Below, piece after piece: positions 9,150 to 16,787 of a stretch of DNA of 64,000 nucleotides; within the stretch, counting starts at the first letter, position 1; the number at the start of each line of letters is the position of its first letter. The stretch comes from Leptotrichia sp. oral taxon 847 (lineage in GTDB: Bacteria; Fusobacteriota; Fusobacteriia; Fusobacteriales; Leptotrichiaceae). The stretch spans positions 1,612,001-1,676,000 of the forward strand of contig NZ_CP014231.1 in NCBI RefSeq assembly GCF_001553645.1, given 5' to 3'. Below the pieces are notes generated by a model that worked only from the letters and a program-made list of their open reading frames with translations, had not been told where the DNA came from and made no database searches. The position numbers and the translations under genes were made by a program.

Positions 9150-10097
9150 ATGAAAGTAAATTTTTTTTATAGTCAAATAAATAAAAAAATAGGAATATAT
9201 CATTTGGAAGATAGCATACTTTCGATTGGTAAAATAATTAAGGTTTCTGAAAATTATTTATTTTTGAAATCATATGGAACAGATAATTTGGAAGATGGAA
9301 TAAAAATTTTTTTAATTGAAAAAATTAAAAGAGTTATTTTGGAAGCTGATTATATTAAGAAATTGGAGAATGTAAAAAAAATTACACAACATTTTGAAAA
9401 ATTAAGTGAAAAAATAAATTCATTCGAAGATGTATGCGAAGAAATTATAAAAAGAAAATATCTAATTTTACTAAATTTAAAAGATGGAGATATCGAGGAA
9501 GGATATTTAGTAAAAAAAGAGAGTGATTACTATTATTTTGAAATAGTAAATCAAGAGTTAGAAGTGGTTTCTAAAGAAATTTTTGATGTGAATTACATTG
9601 AAAAAATAAAAATTTTTGTACATGGCACAATTATTAATGAAAAAAATTATAGTCCTTTTAGCAAAATAGAATTATTTTCAGGAGAAATTTTTAGAGGAAA
9701 TTTGCTAGATAGAAGAAAGAAAATTATTATTTTTAAGGAAATAAAAGAATTTTCTAATGATAGCTATATTTCAATAGTGAGAAAAGAGGATATCAAAGAG
9801 ATAACAGAAATTTGTGGGAAAGAAAAAATTAAATATATGAATATAGAAAAATATTTTCAAAATATATCTAATATAAGTTTCTTGGATATTTTAGAAATTT
9901 GTATGAGATTTAAAATATTTATTTTTATTGACAATGTTTATTTTGATGAAACTAAAGTTGGAATTGTTGAAAAAATATTTGATGAATATATTTATTTGAA
10001 AATGTTGGATGAAAATTATCATTTTATTGAAAAAATAAAAATAGAAATTTCTGAAATTGATATTTTGAGAATCAAAAATTATGTTTTAGAAATTTAA
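9150..10097 (+). CDS. Unknown cytoplasmic protein with four SH3/Sm-like beta repeats
   Basis: Not a family I recognise. The 315 residues contain four diverged units of roughly 50 residues (about 15-65, 106-156, 170-222 and 255-312). Each follows the pattern: a short strand ending in Gly or an equivalent turn, a strand with Tyr/Phe-rich 'yyyfe' or 'yiylk' text, then a loop and a closing I-x-x-I-x-x-I strand (e.g. IEKIKRVI, VNYIEKIKIF, REDIKEITEI, ISEIDILRIK). This resembles small beta-barrels such as Sm/SH3-like folds (inference from pattern only). There is no signal peptide or membrane helix. DUF7336-type genes follow 20 bases later. Confidence 0.6.
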   Translation: MKVNFFYSQINKKIGIYHLEDSILSIGKIIKVSENYLFLKSYGTDNLEDGIKIFLIEKIKRVILEADYIKKLENVKKITQHFEKLSEKINSFEDVCEEIIKRKYLILLNLKDGDIEEGYLVKKESDYYYFEIVNQELEVVSKEIFDVNYIEKIKIFVHGTIINEKNYSPFSKIELFSGEIFRGNLLDRRKKIIIFKEIKEFSNDSYISIVRKEDIKEITEICGKEKIKYMNIEKYFQNISNISFLDILEICMRFKIFIFIDNVYFDETKVGIVEKIFDEYIYLKMLDENYHFIEKIKIEISEIDILRIKNYVLEI

Positions 10098-10117
10098 AGT
10101 AATGGAGATAGAAAAAA

Positions 10118-10345
10118 ATGAAAATTAATGAAATAAAAAAAGTATATATGTTATATCATAGGACAAAACAGGGAGATGAAATACTAATTGGATTTTTTTC
10201 AACAAAAGAAAAAGCGAAAGAAATTATGGAAAAAAGGAAATTGGATAAAGGTTTTAAGGATTTTCCAGAAGGATTTAAAATTAGAACGATGATTGTCGGA
10301 AAAGATTACTATACAAAAGGTTTTATATCGAAATGTTTGAAATAA
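10118..10345 (+). CDS. DUF7336-like single-domain protein
   Basis: A 75-residue protein with the layout V-Y-M-L-Y-H ... E-I-L-I-G-F-F-S-T-K-E-K-A-K ... G-F-K-D-F-P-E-G-F-K-I. This resembles the short DUF7336 domain found in many Firmicutes and Fusobacteria; the role is unknown. The same pattern occurs twice in the next gene, so these are local paralogues. Ribosome site ATGGAGATAG. It lies 20 bases after the four-repeat protein and is probably in the same transcript. Family assignment is from memory of the motif, not a search. Confidence 0.6.
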   Translation: MKINEIKKVYMLYHRTKQGDEILIGFFSTKEKAKEIMEKRKLDKGFKDFPEGFKIRTMIVGKDYYTKGFISKCLK

Positions 10346-10378
10346 ATTTATTTAACAAGAGTTTTGGGAAGTGAAAAA

Positions 10379-10846
10379 ATGGAAGTCTGGATTTTGTCGC
10401 ATGGCTATGAATATGGAGATGTTTATGATAAATATAAATGGGAGGAGGAAACTAGATTTTTAGGTGCATATTGTACGAAAAAAGAAGCGATGAAAGCATT
10501 GCTGAGATATAAGAAAATAGGGGGATTTTGTTCTCATTTGGACGGATTTTATATAGGAAAATATACGCTTGATAAGTATTCACAGTGGGAGGGTGGTTAT
10601 ACGACTTATTACAAGAAAAATGAAGAAAAACATATTAAATCAAATAATCGAAAATTGTATTTGCTTTCACATTTTTATTATATAGTTGGTTTTCAAGAAA
10701 AAGAAAAACATAGAATTTTAGGTGTTTATCTGTCAAAGTTGGAAGCTAAAAGAAAAATAAAGAAATATCAGAAAATAAAAGGATTCTCTTCACATATTTC
10801 TAATTTTTATATTGAGGAATTTATTTTGGATGAATATAAAGAATGA
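10379..10846 (+). CDS. Tandem DUF7336-like protein
   Basis: Two copies of the domain seen in the previous gene: residues about 3-65 (V-W-I-L-S-H ... R-F-L-G-A-Y-C-T-K-K-E-A ... G-F-C-S-H-L-D-G-F-Y-I) and about 88-155 (L-Y-L-L-S-H ... R-I-L-G-V-Y-L-S-K-L-E-A ... G-F-S-S-H-I-S-N-F-Y-I). Each domain ends in an acidic L-D-[EK]-Y strand. The ATG at 10379 is chosen over an in-frame TTG at 10364 because TTTTGGGAAGTG serves as its ribosome site. It arose by duplication of the single-domain neighbour or vice versa. Function unknown; likely a small cytoplasmic adaptor (guess). Confidence 0.6.
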   Translation: MEVWILSHGYEYGDVYDKYKWEEETRFLGAYCTKKEAMKALLRYKKIGGFCSHLDGFYIGKYTLDKYSQWEGGYTTYYKKNEEKHIKSNNRKLYLLSHFYYIVGFQEKEKHRILGVYLSKLEAKRKIKKYQKIKGFSSHISNFYIEEFILDEYKE

Positions 10847-10953
10847 TATGATAGAAAAACTAAAAGGTTAAAAAAAATATAAACTAAGAAAAAACAAATG
10901 TGGGAGGGTATAATTAAACAAAATATAAATAGCATTGAGAGAGGTGATTTACT

Positions 10954-11055
10954 ATGTCAAAATATAAAGATGATGATGAAACTAAAGTAGTAACCGATGA
11001 TGATTTGACTAATTTCTTAGGAACTGATTTGAATCCAAATGATCCAGATGATTAA
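10954..11055 (+). CDS. Acidic 33-residue ORF, probably a 47-codon gene with an in-frame TAA
   Basis: A short ORF with an excellent ribosome site (GAGAGGTGA, 7 bases before the ATG). It encodes MSKYKDDDETKVV... and ends at TAA 11053-11055. The same frame then continues for 13 more sense codons (SELEDRIEDWFSK) to a second TAA at 11095-11097, just before a terminator at 11119. The continuation is amphipathic and acidic like the first part, so the ancestral product was probably 47 residues. A weak promoter (TATAAT at 10909-10914) lies upstream. Either a nonsense-mutated small gene or a truncated functional peptide; unrecognised. Confidence 0.5.
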   Translation: MSKYKDDDETKVVTDDDLTNFLGTDLNPNDPDD

Positions 11056-11118
11056 TCCGAGCTTGAAGATAGAATTGAAGACTGGTTTAGCAAATAATTT
11101 TTAGTATTATTGAAAGAA

Positions 11119-11155
11119 ATACTCTGTTTATTTTATTATGAACGGAGTATTTTTA
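11119..11155 (+). terminator. Terminator after the acidic small ORF
   Basis: A long hairpin (ATACTCtGTTtA pairing with TgAACgGAGTAT) with a short loop is followed by TTTTTATTATA. Its position, right after the second in-frame stop, supports a real small transcript here. Confidence 0.75.
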
Positions 11156-11212
11156 TTATATAATATTATCATTAAATTTCTCAACTTCAACATATTTTTT
11201 ACTAAAATTTTG

Positions 11213-11221
11213 TGCTATAAT
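11213..11221 (+). promoter_or_regulatory. Extended -10 promoter for the methyltransferase
   Basis: TGCTATAAT: a perfect -10 with the TGn extension. No convincing -35 at 17 bases (TATTTT). Confidence 0.5.
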
Positions 11222-11260
11222 ATACTTAAAATTTAAAAGAAAAAATGAAAGGTGAAAAAT

Positions 11261-12007
11261 ATGGAGCATAAAGAATTCGCAGGAATTTATGATGTATTTA
11301 TGAAATATGTGGATTATGATAGCTGGTATAGGTTTCTTAGGAGTTTTATTAAGGAAAAGGGAACTTTATTAGATTTGGGATGTGGAACTGGTGAGTTTTT
11401 GGTTCGTTTCTTGAAAGACGGATTCTCTGTGGTTGGAGTTGATTTGTCGGAGAAAATGCTGGAAGTTGCGAGGAAAAAAATAATTGATAAAAAACTTAAG
11501 AACTGTGATTATAAACTTATAAGAGAAAATATTGTAAATTTTGAGAATACTCTTGAAAATGGGAAAATTTGCGAAGTTGACAATATTGTTTGTAATTTTG
11601 ACACGGTAAATTATTTGAAGAATGAAAAGGAATTTAAGAAGCTTTTGGAAAAATGTTCTAAAAATTTGAAAAGAGATGGATTTTTGATTTTTGACGCTGT
11701 TACAGAAGATATTTTTTCTGAAATTTTTGAAAATGATATATTTTTGGATGAAGAGCCTGAATATACAAGTATTTGGCGCCATGAAAAACTTTCACAAAGA
11801 AAACATCTTGTGGAAATAGATTTATTTGTCAGAGAAAATCTAAATGATAATTTATTTAGAAAATATAACGATATTCAGTACAAATTTATTTATGATTTAG
11901 AATGGATAGTTAAAACTGCTAAAAATTATGGATTTGAAGTATTTGACACGGCAAGTAATCCTGAATTTGGAGAGAGTAGAATATTTTTTGTATTTAAAAA
12001 AATATAA
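11261..12007 (+). CDS. Class I SAM-dependent methyltransferase
   Basis: A 248-residue Rossmann-fold methyltransferase. Motif I is LLDLGCGTGEFLVRF (about residues 36-50), then VVGVDLSEKML (motif II), DNIVCNFDTVNYL (motif IV) and the post-motif DGFLIFDAVTE. Similar proteins are annotated only as generic methyltransferases, so the substrate is unknown. The ATG at 11261 is chosen over a GTG at 11252 because GAAAGGTG (11247-11254) is its ribosome site. It precedes the ATP synthase genes by 12 bases and probably shares their first transcript. Confidence 0.85.
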   Translation: MEHKEFAGIYDVFMKYVDYDSWYRFLRSFIKEKGTLLDLGCGTGEFLVRFLKDGFSVVGVDLSEKMLEVARKKIIDKKLKNCDYKLIRENIVNFENTLENGKICEVDNIVCNFDTVNYLKNEKEFKKLLEKCSKNLKRDGFLIFDAVTEDIFSEIFENDIFLDEEPEYTSIWRHEKLSQRKHLVEIDLFVRENLNDNLFRKYNDIQYKFIYDLEWIVKTAKNYGFEVFDTASNPEFGESRIFFVFKKI

Positions 12008-12019
12008 GTTAGGGAGAAA

Positions 12020-12394
12020 ATGAATATGTTAGAAAATAAAAAAAGTACAGATACAGATAAAAATATGAATGGAAAAAATATAGAGAAAGAAAATATTGAC
12101 GAAGAAGAAAAAAGAAAAAAAAGAATTTATGAAATTGAAAAAAAACTTGGACGTCACAATGAAAATGAGAAAAAAAATCGAAAAAGAAATAATAAAATTA
12201 TAAAATATTTTGCACTAGCTACAAATATGGTTTATATTTTATCAGTGCCTGTACTTCTTATGCTAGGGTTTTATATGCTTTTAAAAAAGTTTTTATTTAA
12301 AACTGATCAGCCGATAGTATTAGTTATATTGCTTGTGATAGGCGCAGTTTCTGGATATTGGTCTTTGATTAAACAAATTAATAATATAAAGTGA
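12020..12394 (+). CDS. AtpZ-like small membrane protein
   Basis: 124 residues: a charged, Lys/Glu-rich N-terminal half (about 1-60), then two membrane helices (about 64-88 and 97-118) ending in GYWSLIKQI. The two-helix layout, the length and the position right before atpI match AtpZ, a putative Mg2+/Ca2+ channel partner of AtpI in ATP synthase operons. The long basic N-terminus is more extended than usual. Ribosome site GGGAG. Call rests mainly on context plus topology. Confidence 0.6.
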   Translation: MNMLENKKSTDTDKNMNGKNIEKENIDEEEKRKKRIYEIEKKLGRHNENEKKNRKRNNKIIKYFALATNMVYILSVPVLLMLGFYMLLKKFLFKTDQPIVLVILLVIGAVSGYWSLIKQINNIK

Positions 12395-12403
12395 GGAGTA
12401 AAA

Positions 12404-12793
12404 ATGTTTGAAAATATGCCTTGTGAGATAAAAAGAAATTATAAACTTTCAATTTATATTACAATAATTGCATTTTTTATTGGACTTATTTTTAGAATTG
12501 TGGAACTTTACTTTGGTTTTTTTGTTGGGGGAATAATTTCACTAATAAATGTTAGACTTCTTATCTCGGGAATAAATAAGATTTTGTACTTTAAAAATAG
12601 TCCCAAACTGCGTGGAAATTTTGAACTTTGGAAAAGGCTCTTAGTTTTTTGCGTTGGAATGTTTATTGTTGGAAAAGTCAGCCAAAGATATTTTATGGGG
12701 CATGTCTTGACAAACCTTTTATTTACTGGAATTGGATCGACAAATTATAAAATTACGATTATTTTGAATAATTACTTAAAAAAAAAGAAATAA
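12404..12793 (+). CDS. atpI: ATP synthase subunit I
   Basis: A 129-residue protein with four predicted membrane helices (about 16-36, 36-55, 76-96, 98-118), the layout of AtpI, an assembly factor that helps c-ring formation. The conserved-type Gly-rich turn (FFVGGIISLINVRLL) is present. It starts 9 bases after the AtpZ-like gene (GTGAGGAG ribosome site) and is followed by a 240-base gap holding a new promoter for atpB. Confidence 0.75.
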   Translation: MFENMPCEIKRNYKLSIYITIIAFFIGLIFRIVELYFGFFVGGIISLINVRLLISGINKILYFKNSPKLRGNFELWKRLLVFCVGMFIVGKVSQRYFMGHVLTNLLFTGIGSTNYKITIILNNYLKKKK

Positions 12794-12930
12794 TAATTAT
12801 TTTTTATATCAATAAAACACTGTGTTATTTTTTAAAATATAGATTAAAAATATTTAGATTAGAAGATTTTGGAATGATGTAAACTTAATAAAATCAAGTA
12901 AAAGTGAAATTTTAAATTAAAGAATAAAAT

Positions 12931-12959
12931 TTGCAAAAAAAAAAAAATTGGAGTATAAT
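12931..12959 (+). promoter_or_regulatory. Main promoter of the ATP synthase operon
   Basis: TTGCAA (4 of 6), a 17-base spacer and a perfect TATAAT (12954-12959), about 75 bases before atpB. The rest of the gap 12794-13030 is AT-rich with no other recognised feature. Confidence 0.75.
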
Positions 12960-13034
12960 GAGTGTACGAATGAAGTTTTTAATCTTTTTACTCCAAAAAT
13001 AAAAAAGAACTCTTAGAAGAAAGGAGGAAAATTG

Positions 13035-13940
13035 ATGAAAAATAAAGTTTTTAAATTTATTGGACTCTTATTTCTTATGATGGTGATCGTAAATGTTATT
13101 TTGGCAATTATAAGTACAGTTTTGCCGATTAATTTTGTATCACCGAGTTCAGTTGTAGAACCACCACATTATTTTAAATTTGTCGTCGGGAATTTTAAGT
13201 TTTCACTGAGTCAAACGGTGTTAAATACTTGGGTTTTAATGCTTGTAATAATGTTTATTGTAAATTTGGGGACAAAAAATGCTAGTGTAAAAAATCCAAG
13301 CAGAATGCAAATTATAATGGAAGAATATTATAATTTTATTGAAAATACGTTTCTTACAACTTTTGGAAAATATAAAAAGAAATATGTCCCGTTTTTTGCG
13401 GCGCTGTTTGCTTTTATAATGTTTTCAAATTTATGCGGTTTTTTATTTCCGTTTGTAGTAATGTTCTTAAAGGGACAGAGTGGAATGGAGATAAAACCAT
13501 TTTTTAGAACGCCAACGGCCGATCCGAATACGACAATTGGATTGTCACTTGTAGTAATTGTCCTTTTTTTAACAGTCTCTATAAGAAAAGGCGGATTTAA
13601 AGCGTATATAAAATCATTATTTGAGCCAATGTGGTTTATGTTTCCACTAAATATAGTCGACATTTTTTCAAAAGTTTTGAATACATCAATGCGTCTATTT
13701 GGAAATATGCTTGCAGGATTGGTAATTGTGGGACTTTTATACAGTCTTGTAGGACATCAGTTGTTCCAGACTGTAACGAATAATTTGTTGAAAGGAAACT
13801 TTTCGTTCGCGGTAGGTTGGACGATGATTCTACAACTATATTTGGATTTATTTATAGGAATTGTTCAAGCGTTTGTCTTTACAGTGTTGTCATCCGTTTA
13901 TATTGGCGAAGGATTGGGCGAAGAAGGAGAAGACGAATAG
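13035..13940 (+). CDS. atpB: F0F1 ATP synthase subunit a
   Basis: Membrane stator subunit forming the ion half-channels against the c-ring. About 301 residues with an N-terminal helix (7-30) and five further helices. The essential Arg lies in NTSMRLFGNMLAG (about residue 220), and the last helices carry the conserved Gln/Asn face (YLDLFIGIVQAFVFTVLSSVYIG). The ATG at 13035 is chosen over TTG at 13032 because AAGGAGG is spaced correctly. First gene of the main atp operon. Confidence 0.95.
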   Translation: MKNKVFKFIGLLFLMMVIVNVILAIISTVLPINFVSPSSVVEPPHYFKFVVGNFKFSLSQTVLNTWVLMLVIMFIVNLGTKNASVKNPSRMQIIMEEYYNFIENTFLTTFGKYKKKYVPFFAALFAFIMFSNLCGFLFPFVVMFLKGQSGMEIKPFFRTPTADPNTTIGLSLVVIVLFLTVSIRKGGFKAYIKSLFEPMWFMFPLNIVDIFSKVLNTSMRLFGNMLAGLVIVGLLYSLVGHQLFQTVTNNLLKGNFSFAVGWTMILQLYLDLFIGIVQAFVFTVLSSVYIGEGLGEEGEDE

Positions 13941-14019
13941 TTAAATAAATCTTAATATCAGAAGAGTACAAAGAATAAAAAAACTAATAAAAAAATAAAA
14001 AAAAACAGGAGGATTTAAA

Positions 14020-14265
14020 ATGGCAGCAACAGCAGAAATCATTAATGCAGCAGCATTGTTAGGAGCAGGGATAGCAGCAATAGGAGGAGTTGGAGCAGGA
14101 CTTGGACAAGGGATTGCAACAGGATATGCAGTAGAAGCTATTTCAAGACAACCTGAAGCAAAACAGGACATTATGCAAACGTTGATTACAGGATTGGCAA
14201 TTACTGAATCATCAGCAATTTATGCGTTAGTAATTGCGTTCTTATTGATTTTCTTAAAAGGATAG
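14020..14265 (+). CDS. atpE: F0F1 ATP synthase subunit c (Na+-type signature)
   Basis: 81-residue two-helix c-ring subunit. Helix 1 carries Gln30 in GLGQG, the polar loop is RQPEA, and helix 2 carries Glu63 followed by Ser64, with Tyr68 four residues on (AITESSAIYAL). Gln in helix 1 plus Glu-Ser and the Tyr in helix 2 are the residues that coordinate Na+ in Ilyobacter tartaricus (Q32, E65, S66, Y70), so Na+ rather than H+ coupling is predicted. The position equivalent to V63 there is Ile61, which coordinates through its backbone. Strong ribosome site (CAGGAGG). Confidence 0.95.
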   Translation: MAATAEIINAAALLGAGIAAIGGVGAGLGQGIATGYAVEAISRQPEAKQDIMQTLITGLAITESSAIYALVIAFLLIFLKG

Positions 14266-14289
14266 TTTTTATATTTGTAAAGAAAGGTT

Positions 14290-15717
14290 GTGAGTGTCAT
14301 AGATTTAAAAAAAATAGCAATAGGACTATATTTAATAACATTTTTCAATATATCTTTTGGAGCTGTGTCAAATAACAACAAAACACAAAAAAAAACTGAA
14401 ACCACAAAAGTGAAAACTACTGCTCCAAACAAAGGAACGGTCGCACCAAAAAAAGATGCAGGCGGTAAATCAACAAAAACAAAATCGGTAAATAAACAGG
14501 CGACTTCAGACAAAACAGCTGGAAGTGTACAAAAAAATGAAAAAAAAGTAAATGAAAAAAAAATCACAAAACCACCACAAAAAAGCTCATCTGCAGAAAA
14601 GCCGACATCTGTTAAAACACCAGCAAAAACAGTTGATAAGAAGAAAGAAGTAAAACCAGCATCAAAAAGTGTAACTCCGGCAAGTAGTAAAAAAACTCCA
14701 AAAACAACGGAGAAAAAAGTGGAAACAAAACCAGCACAAAAAAAGTTAAATGACAATAAAAGTACAACTAAACCTTTAGATAAGGGAACTTCTGATAAAA
14801 AAAAACCAGAAAACAAAAAAACCGAAAGTAAAAAAAATGATAATAAGTCGTCTGTAAAAAAAACGACTGAAGGAAAGCCAAATTCTAACAGTGTAAATAA
14901 ATCACCTAGTGTTAAAAATTTGAGCGATATTGAAAAAGATATAAATAAAACTAAGGTTTCAGTTGAAAATGGACTTTCTAATAAAAAAGAAAATGTAAAA
15001 CTTTTAGAAAAATCAAAAAAAATGGTAGATGATAAAATTGAAAAAGACAAGCAAGTTGACAGAGTAAAAATAGATAAAATAACAAAAATGAATTCTGAAA
15101 AGATATTGTCTTTTACTAAAAATTCAGAAGAAATTTTAGCTAGTGCAACTACGGTGTCAACTGAAAATTATAAAATTTTATTTACCGGAGTTAATGAAAT
15201 TAACTCTAGCGAGAATAGTGAAATTACAAAGGCTACTAGATTGGATACAAGTTTTATTGCTGGATTTCAGGTGAAAAATCCGGAAATTGAGCTAGAAAGT
15301 GTAAAAGTTTATTTAGTTTTATCTGAAAAAAGTGAAAAGTTGCTGATTTCGTCAAAAGTTCCAGATAGCAGAGTGAAAAAGGAAAAAGGTAAACCTTTTG
15401 TGGAAGAATGGGCAACAGAAGTTGGTAAAAGTTCTAAAATAAAAGGATTCGGAAGTGAAAAAGACAAAAATCCTATCAGTTGGAACGGAGAATCAGATAT
15501 TGTTGGTTCGGTCAGCTTAAAAAGTTTATTAAAAGATAATAAAATTGATTTAGAAAAAGTTAAAATTTCTGAATTAAAAGATTTATTTGCATTAAGTGAT
15601 AGAAAATATCGCTATTTATTTAAATTTGTGATAAAAGCAAAAGGAAAAGAAGAGGAAGTTATTTTTCAACCTGGTATTTTAAATATAAAATTAACAGGAG
15701 CTAAAAATATAAAATAA
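14290..15717 (+). CDS. Secreted Lys/Thr/Ser/Pro-rich protein inside the atp operon, unknown
   Basis: Unrecognised 475-residue protein between atpE and atpF, where no ATP synthase subunit belongs. GTG start with AGAAAGG just upstream. N-terminal signal peptide (Lys-Lys, then a hydrophobic core IAIGLYLITFFNISFG, likely cut near Gly23-Ala). Residues about 28-215 are a low-complexity region of Lys, Thr, Ser and Pro repeats with very few hydrophobics. A probable helical part follows (about 215-265), then a folded beta-rich C-terminal domain (about 275-475) with text such as ESVKVYLVLSEKSE and YLFKFVIKAKGKEEEV. The basic tract could bind a polyanion such as cell wall or LPS (inference). A large minus-strand ORF over the same region is a shadow of the Lys codons. 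Confidence 0.75.
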   Translation: MSVIDLKKIAIGLYLITFFNISFGAVSNNNKTQKKTETTKVKTTAPNKGTVAPKKDAGGKSTKTKSVNKQATSDKTAGSVQKNEKKVNEKKITKPPQKSSSAEKPTSVKTPAKTVDKKKEVKPASKSVTPASSKKTPKTTEKKVETKPAQKKLNDNKSTTKPLDKGTSDKKKPENKKTESKKNDNKSSVKKTTEGKPNSNSVNKSPSVKNLSDIEKDINKTKVSVENGLSNKKENVKLLEKSKKMVDDKIEKDKQVDRVKIDKITKMNSEKILSFTKNSEEILASATTVSTENYKILFTGVNEINSSENSEITKATRLDTSFIAGFQVKNPEIELESVKVYLVLSEKSEKLLISSKVPDSRVKKEKGKPFVEEWATEVGKSSKIKGFGSEKDKNPISWNGESDIVGSVSLKSLLKDNKIDLEKVKISELKDLFALSDRKYRYLFKFVIKAKGKEEEVIFQPGILNIKLTGAKNIK

Positions 15718-15746
15718 AAAATAGTTCTAAAAAATAAGGAGAAAAA

Positions 15747-16241
15747 ATGAATGAAGGAGCAAAATTAGTAAATATTGATTTTACAATGGCTATTCAGATA
15801 ATAAATTTTTTAGTATTAGTCTATTTTTTCACACGGGCATTTTCAAAAAAGATTGGACAAATTTTGGAAGACAGAAAAAAAATAGCGTTATCAGAAATGG
15901 AAATCGTCGAAAATGAAAAAGAAAAATTGGAAGAAAAAAAGAAAAATATCGAAAAATTAAAAAAAGAATCCAAAAGACGTGCTAATGACATTTTGATAAA
16001 AGCTGAAAGACAAGCTGATGAAAGAAAAGATCAAATCATAAATTTAGCTATGAATAACCGTGAAAGAATGATGATGAAAGCAGAAGCTGATATTGAAAAA
16101 ATGCGGCAAAAAGCTAAATTTGAGTTGCAAAAGGAAGTCGGAGAAATGGCTGTGGACCTTGCAGAAAAAATTATTAAAGAAAATATTGATAAAAATCAAG
16201 ATAAAACGATTGATAAATTTATTGATGGATTAGGAGATTAA
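15747..16241 (+). CDS. atpF: F0F1 ATP synthase subunit b
   Basis: Peripheral stalk subunit, 164 residues: one N-terminal membrane helix (about 13-33, with TMAIQIINFLVLVYFF), then a continuous charged coiled coil (about 40-130) rich in Lys, Glu and Arg, ending in a delta-binding segment (VDLAEKIIKENIDKNQD). Ribosome site AAGGAGAA. It resumes the canonical atp order after the inserted secreted-protein gene. Confidence 0.93.
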   Translation: MNEGAKLVNIDFTMAIQIINFLVLVYFFTRAFSKKIGQILEDRKKIALSEMEIVENEKEKLEEKKKNIEKLKKESKRRANDILIKAERQADERKDQIINLAMNNRERMMMKAEADIEKMRQKAKFELQKEVGEMAVDLAEKIIKENIDKNQDKTIDKFIDGLGD

Positions 16242-16245
16242 AGTT

Positions 16246-16770
16246 ATGGAAGACGAAATCGCAAGAACATATGCAGCGGCCATTTATGATGTAGCAAAAT
16301 CTTCTAATAAAATTGATGAAGTTCGAGAAGTACTTAATATTTTGATTGAAAAATATTCGGAAGAAGAACAGTTTAGAAGAATTTTAGAAGATCCGATGAT
16401 TAAGTTTTCTGAAAAAGAAAAATTTTTACAAAAGTCTTTTAGTTTTGCTAGTGCAGAATCAATTAAAGTAGTAAAATATATTGTTAAAAAGAATAGAATA
16501 TCTTCGGTAGCGGAAATAAAAGCCAAGTTTTTAGAAATTTATTATAAAGAAAATGATAAACTTCCAGTAAAGGCTATATTTGCAAAAGAGTTATCGAATG
16601 AACAAAGAAAGAACTTGACAGAAAAATTAGAAAAAAAATACAATAAAAAAATTGTATTAAATCTGATTGTGGACAAAAGTATAATTGGTGGAGGAATCAT
16701 CAAAGTAAAAGATGAAATAATTGACGGTTCAATAAAAAATCAAATAAATGATATGAAAAAAATTTTTTAG
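16246..16770 (+). CDS. atpH: F0F1 ATP synthase subunit delta
   Basis: 174-residue OSCP/delta subunit linking F1 to the peripheral stalk. The N-terminal helical bundle begins [14 protein letters not shown]; the C-terminal part has the family motif [20 protein letters not shown] (about residues 150-169). It starts 4 bases after atpF, as expected in this operon, and atpA's ribosome site overlaps its end. Confidence 0.93.
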   Translation: MEDEIARTYAAAIYDVAKSSNKIDEVREVLNILIEKYSEEEQFRRILEDPMIKFSEKEKFLQKSFSFASAESIKVVKYIVKKNRISSVAEIKAKFLEIYYKENDKLPVKAIFAKELSNEQRKNLTEKLEKKYNKKIVLNLIVDKSIIGGGIIKVKDEIIDGSIKNQINDMKKIF

Positions 16771-16787
16771 AAATGGAGGTGCTTTTT

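Noticed and set aside
14220-15050. Long minus-strand ORF (276 codons, Phe/Ser/Leu-rich) over the atp-inserted gene
   Set aside because: Mirror of the Lys/Thr/Ser codons of the real + strand gene; no ribosome site and low-complexity text.
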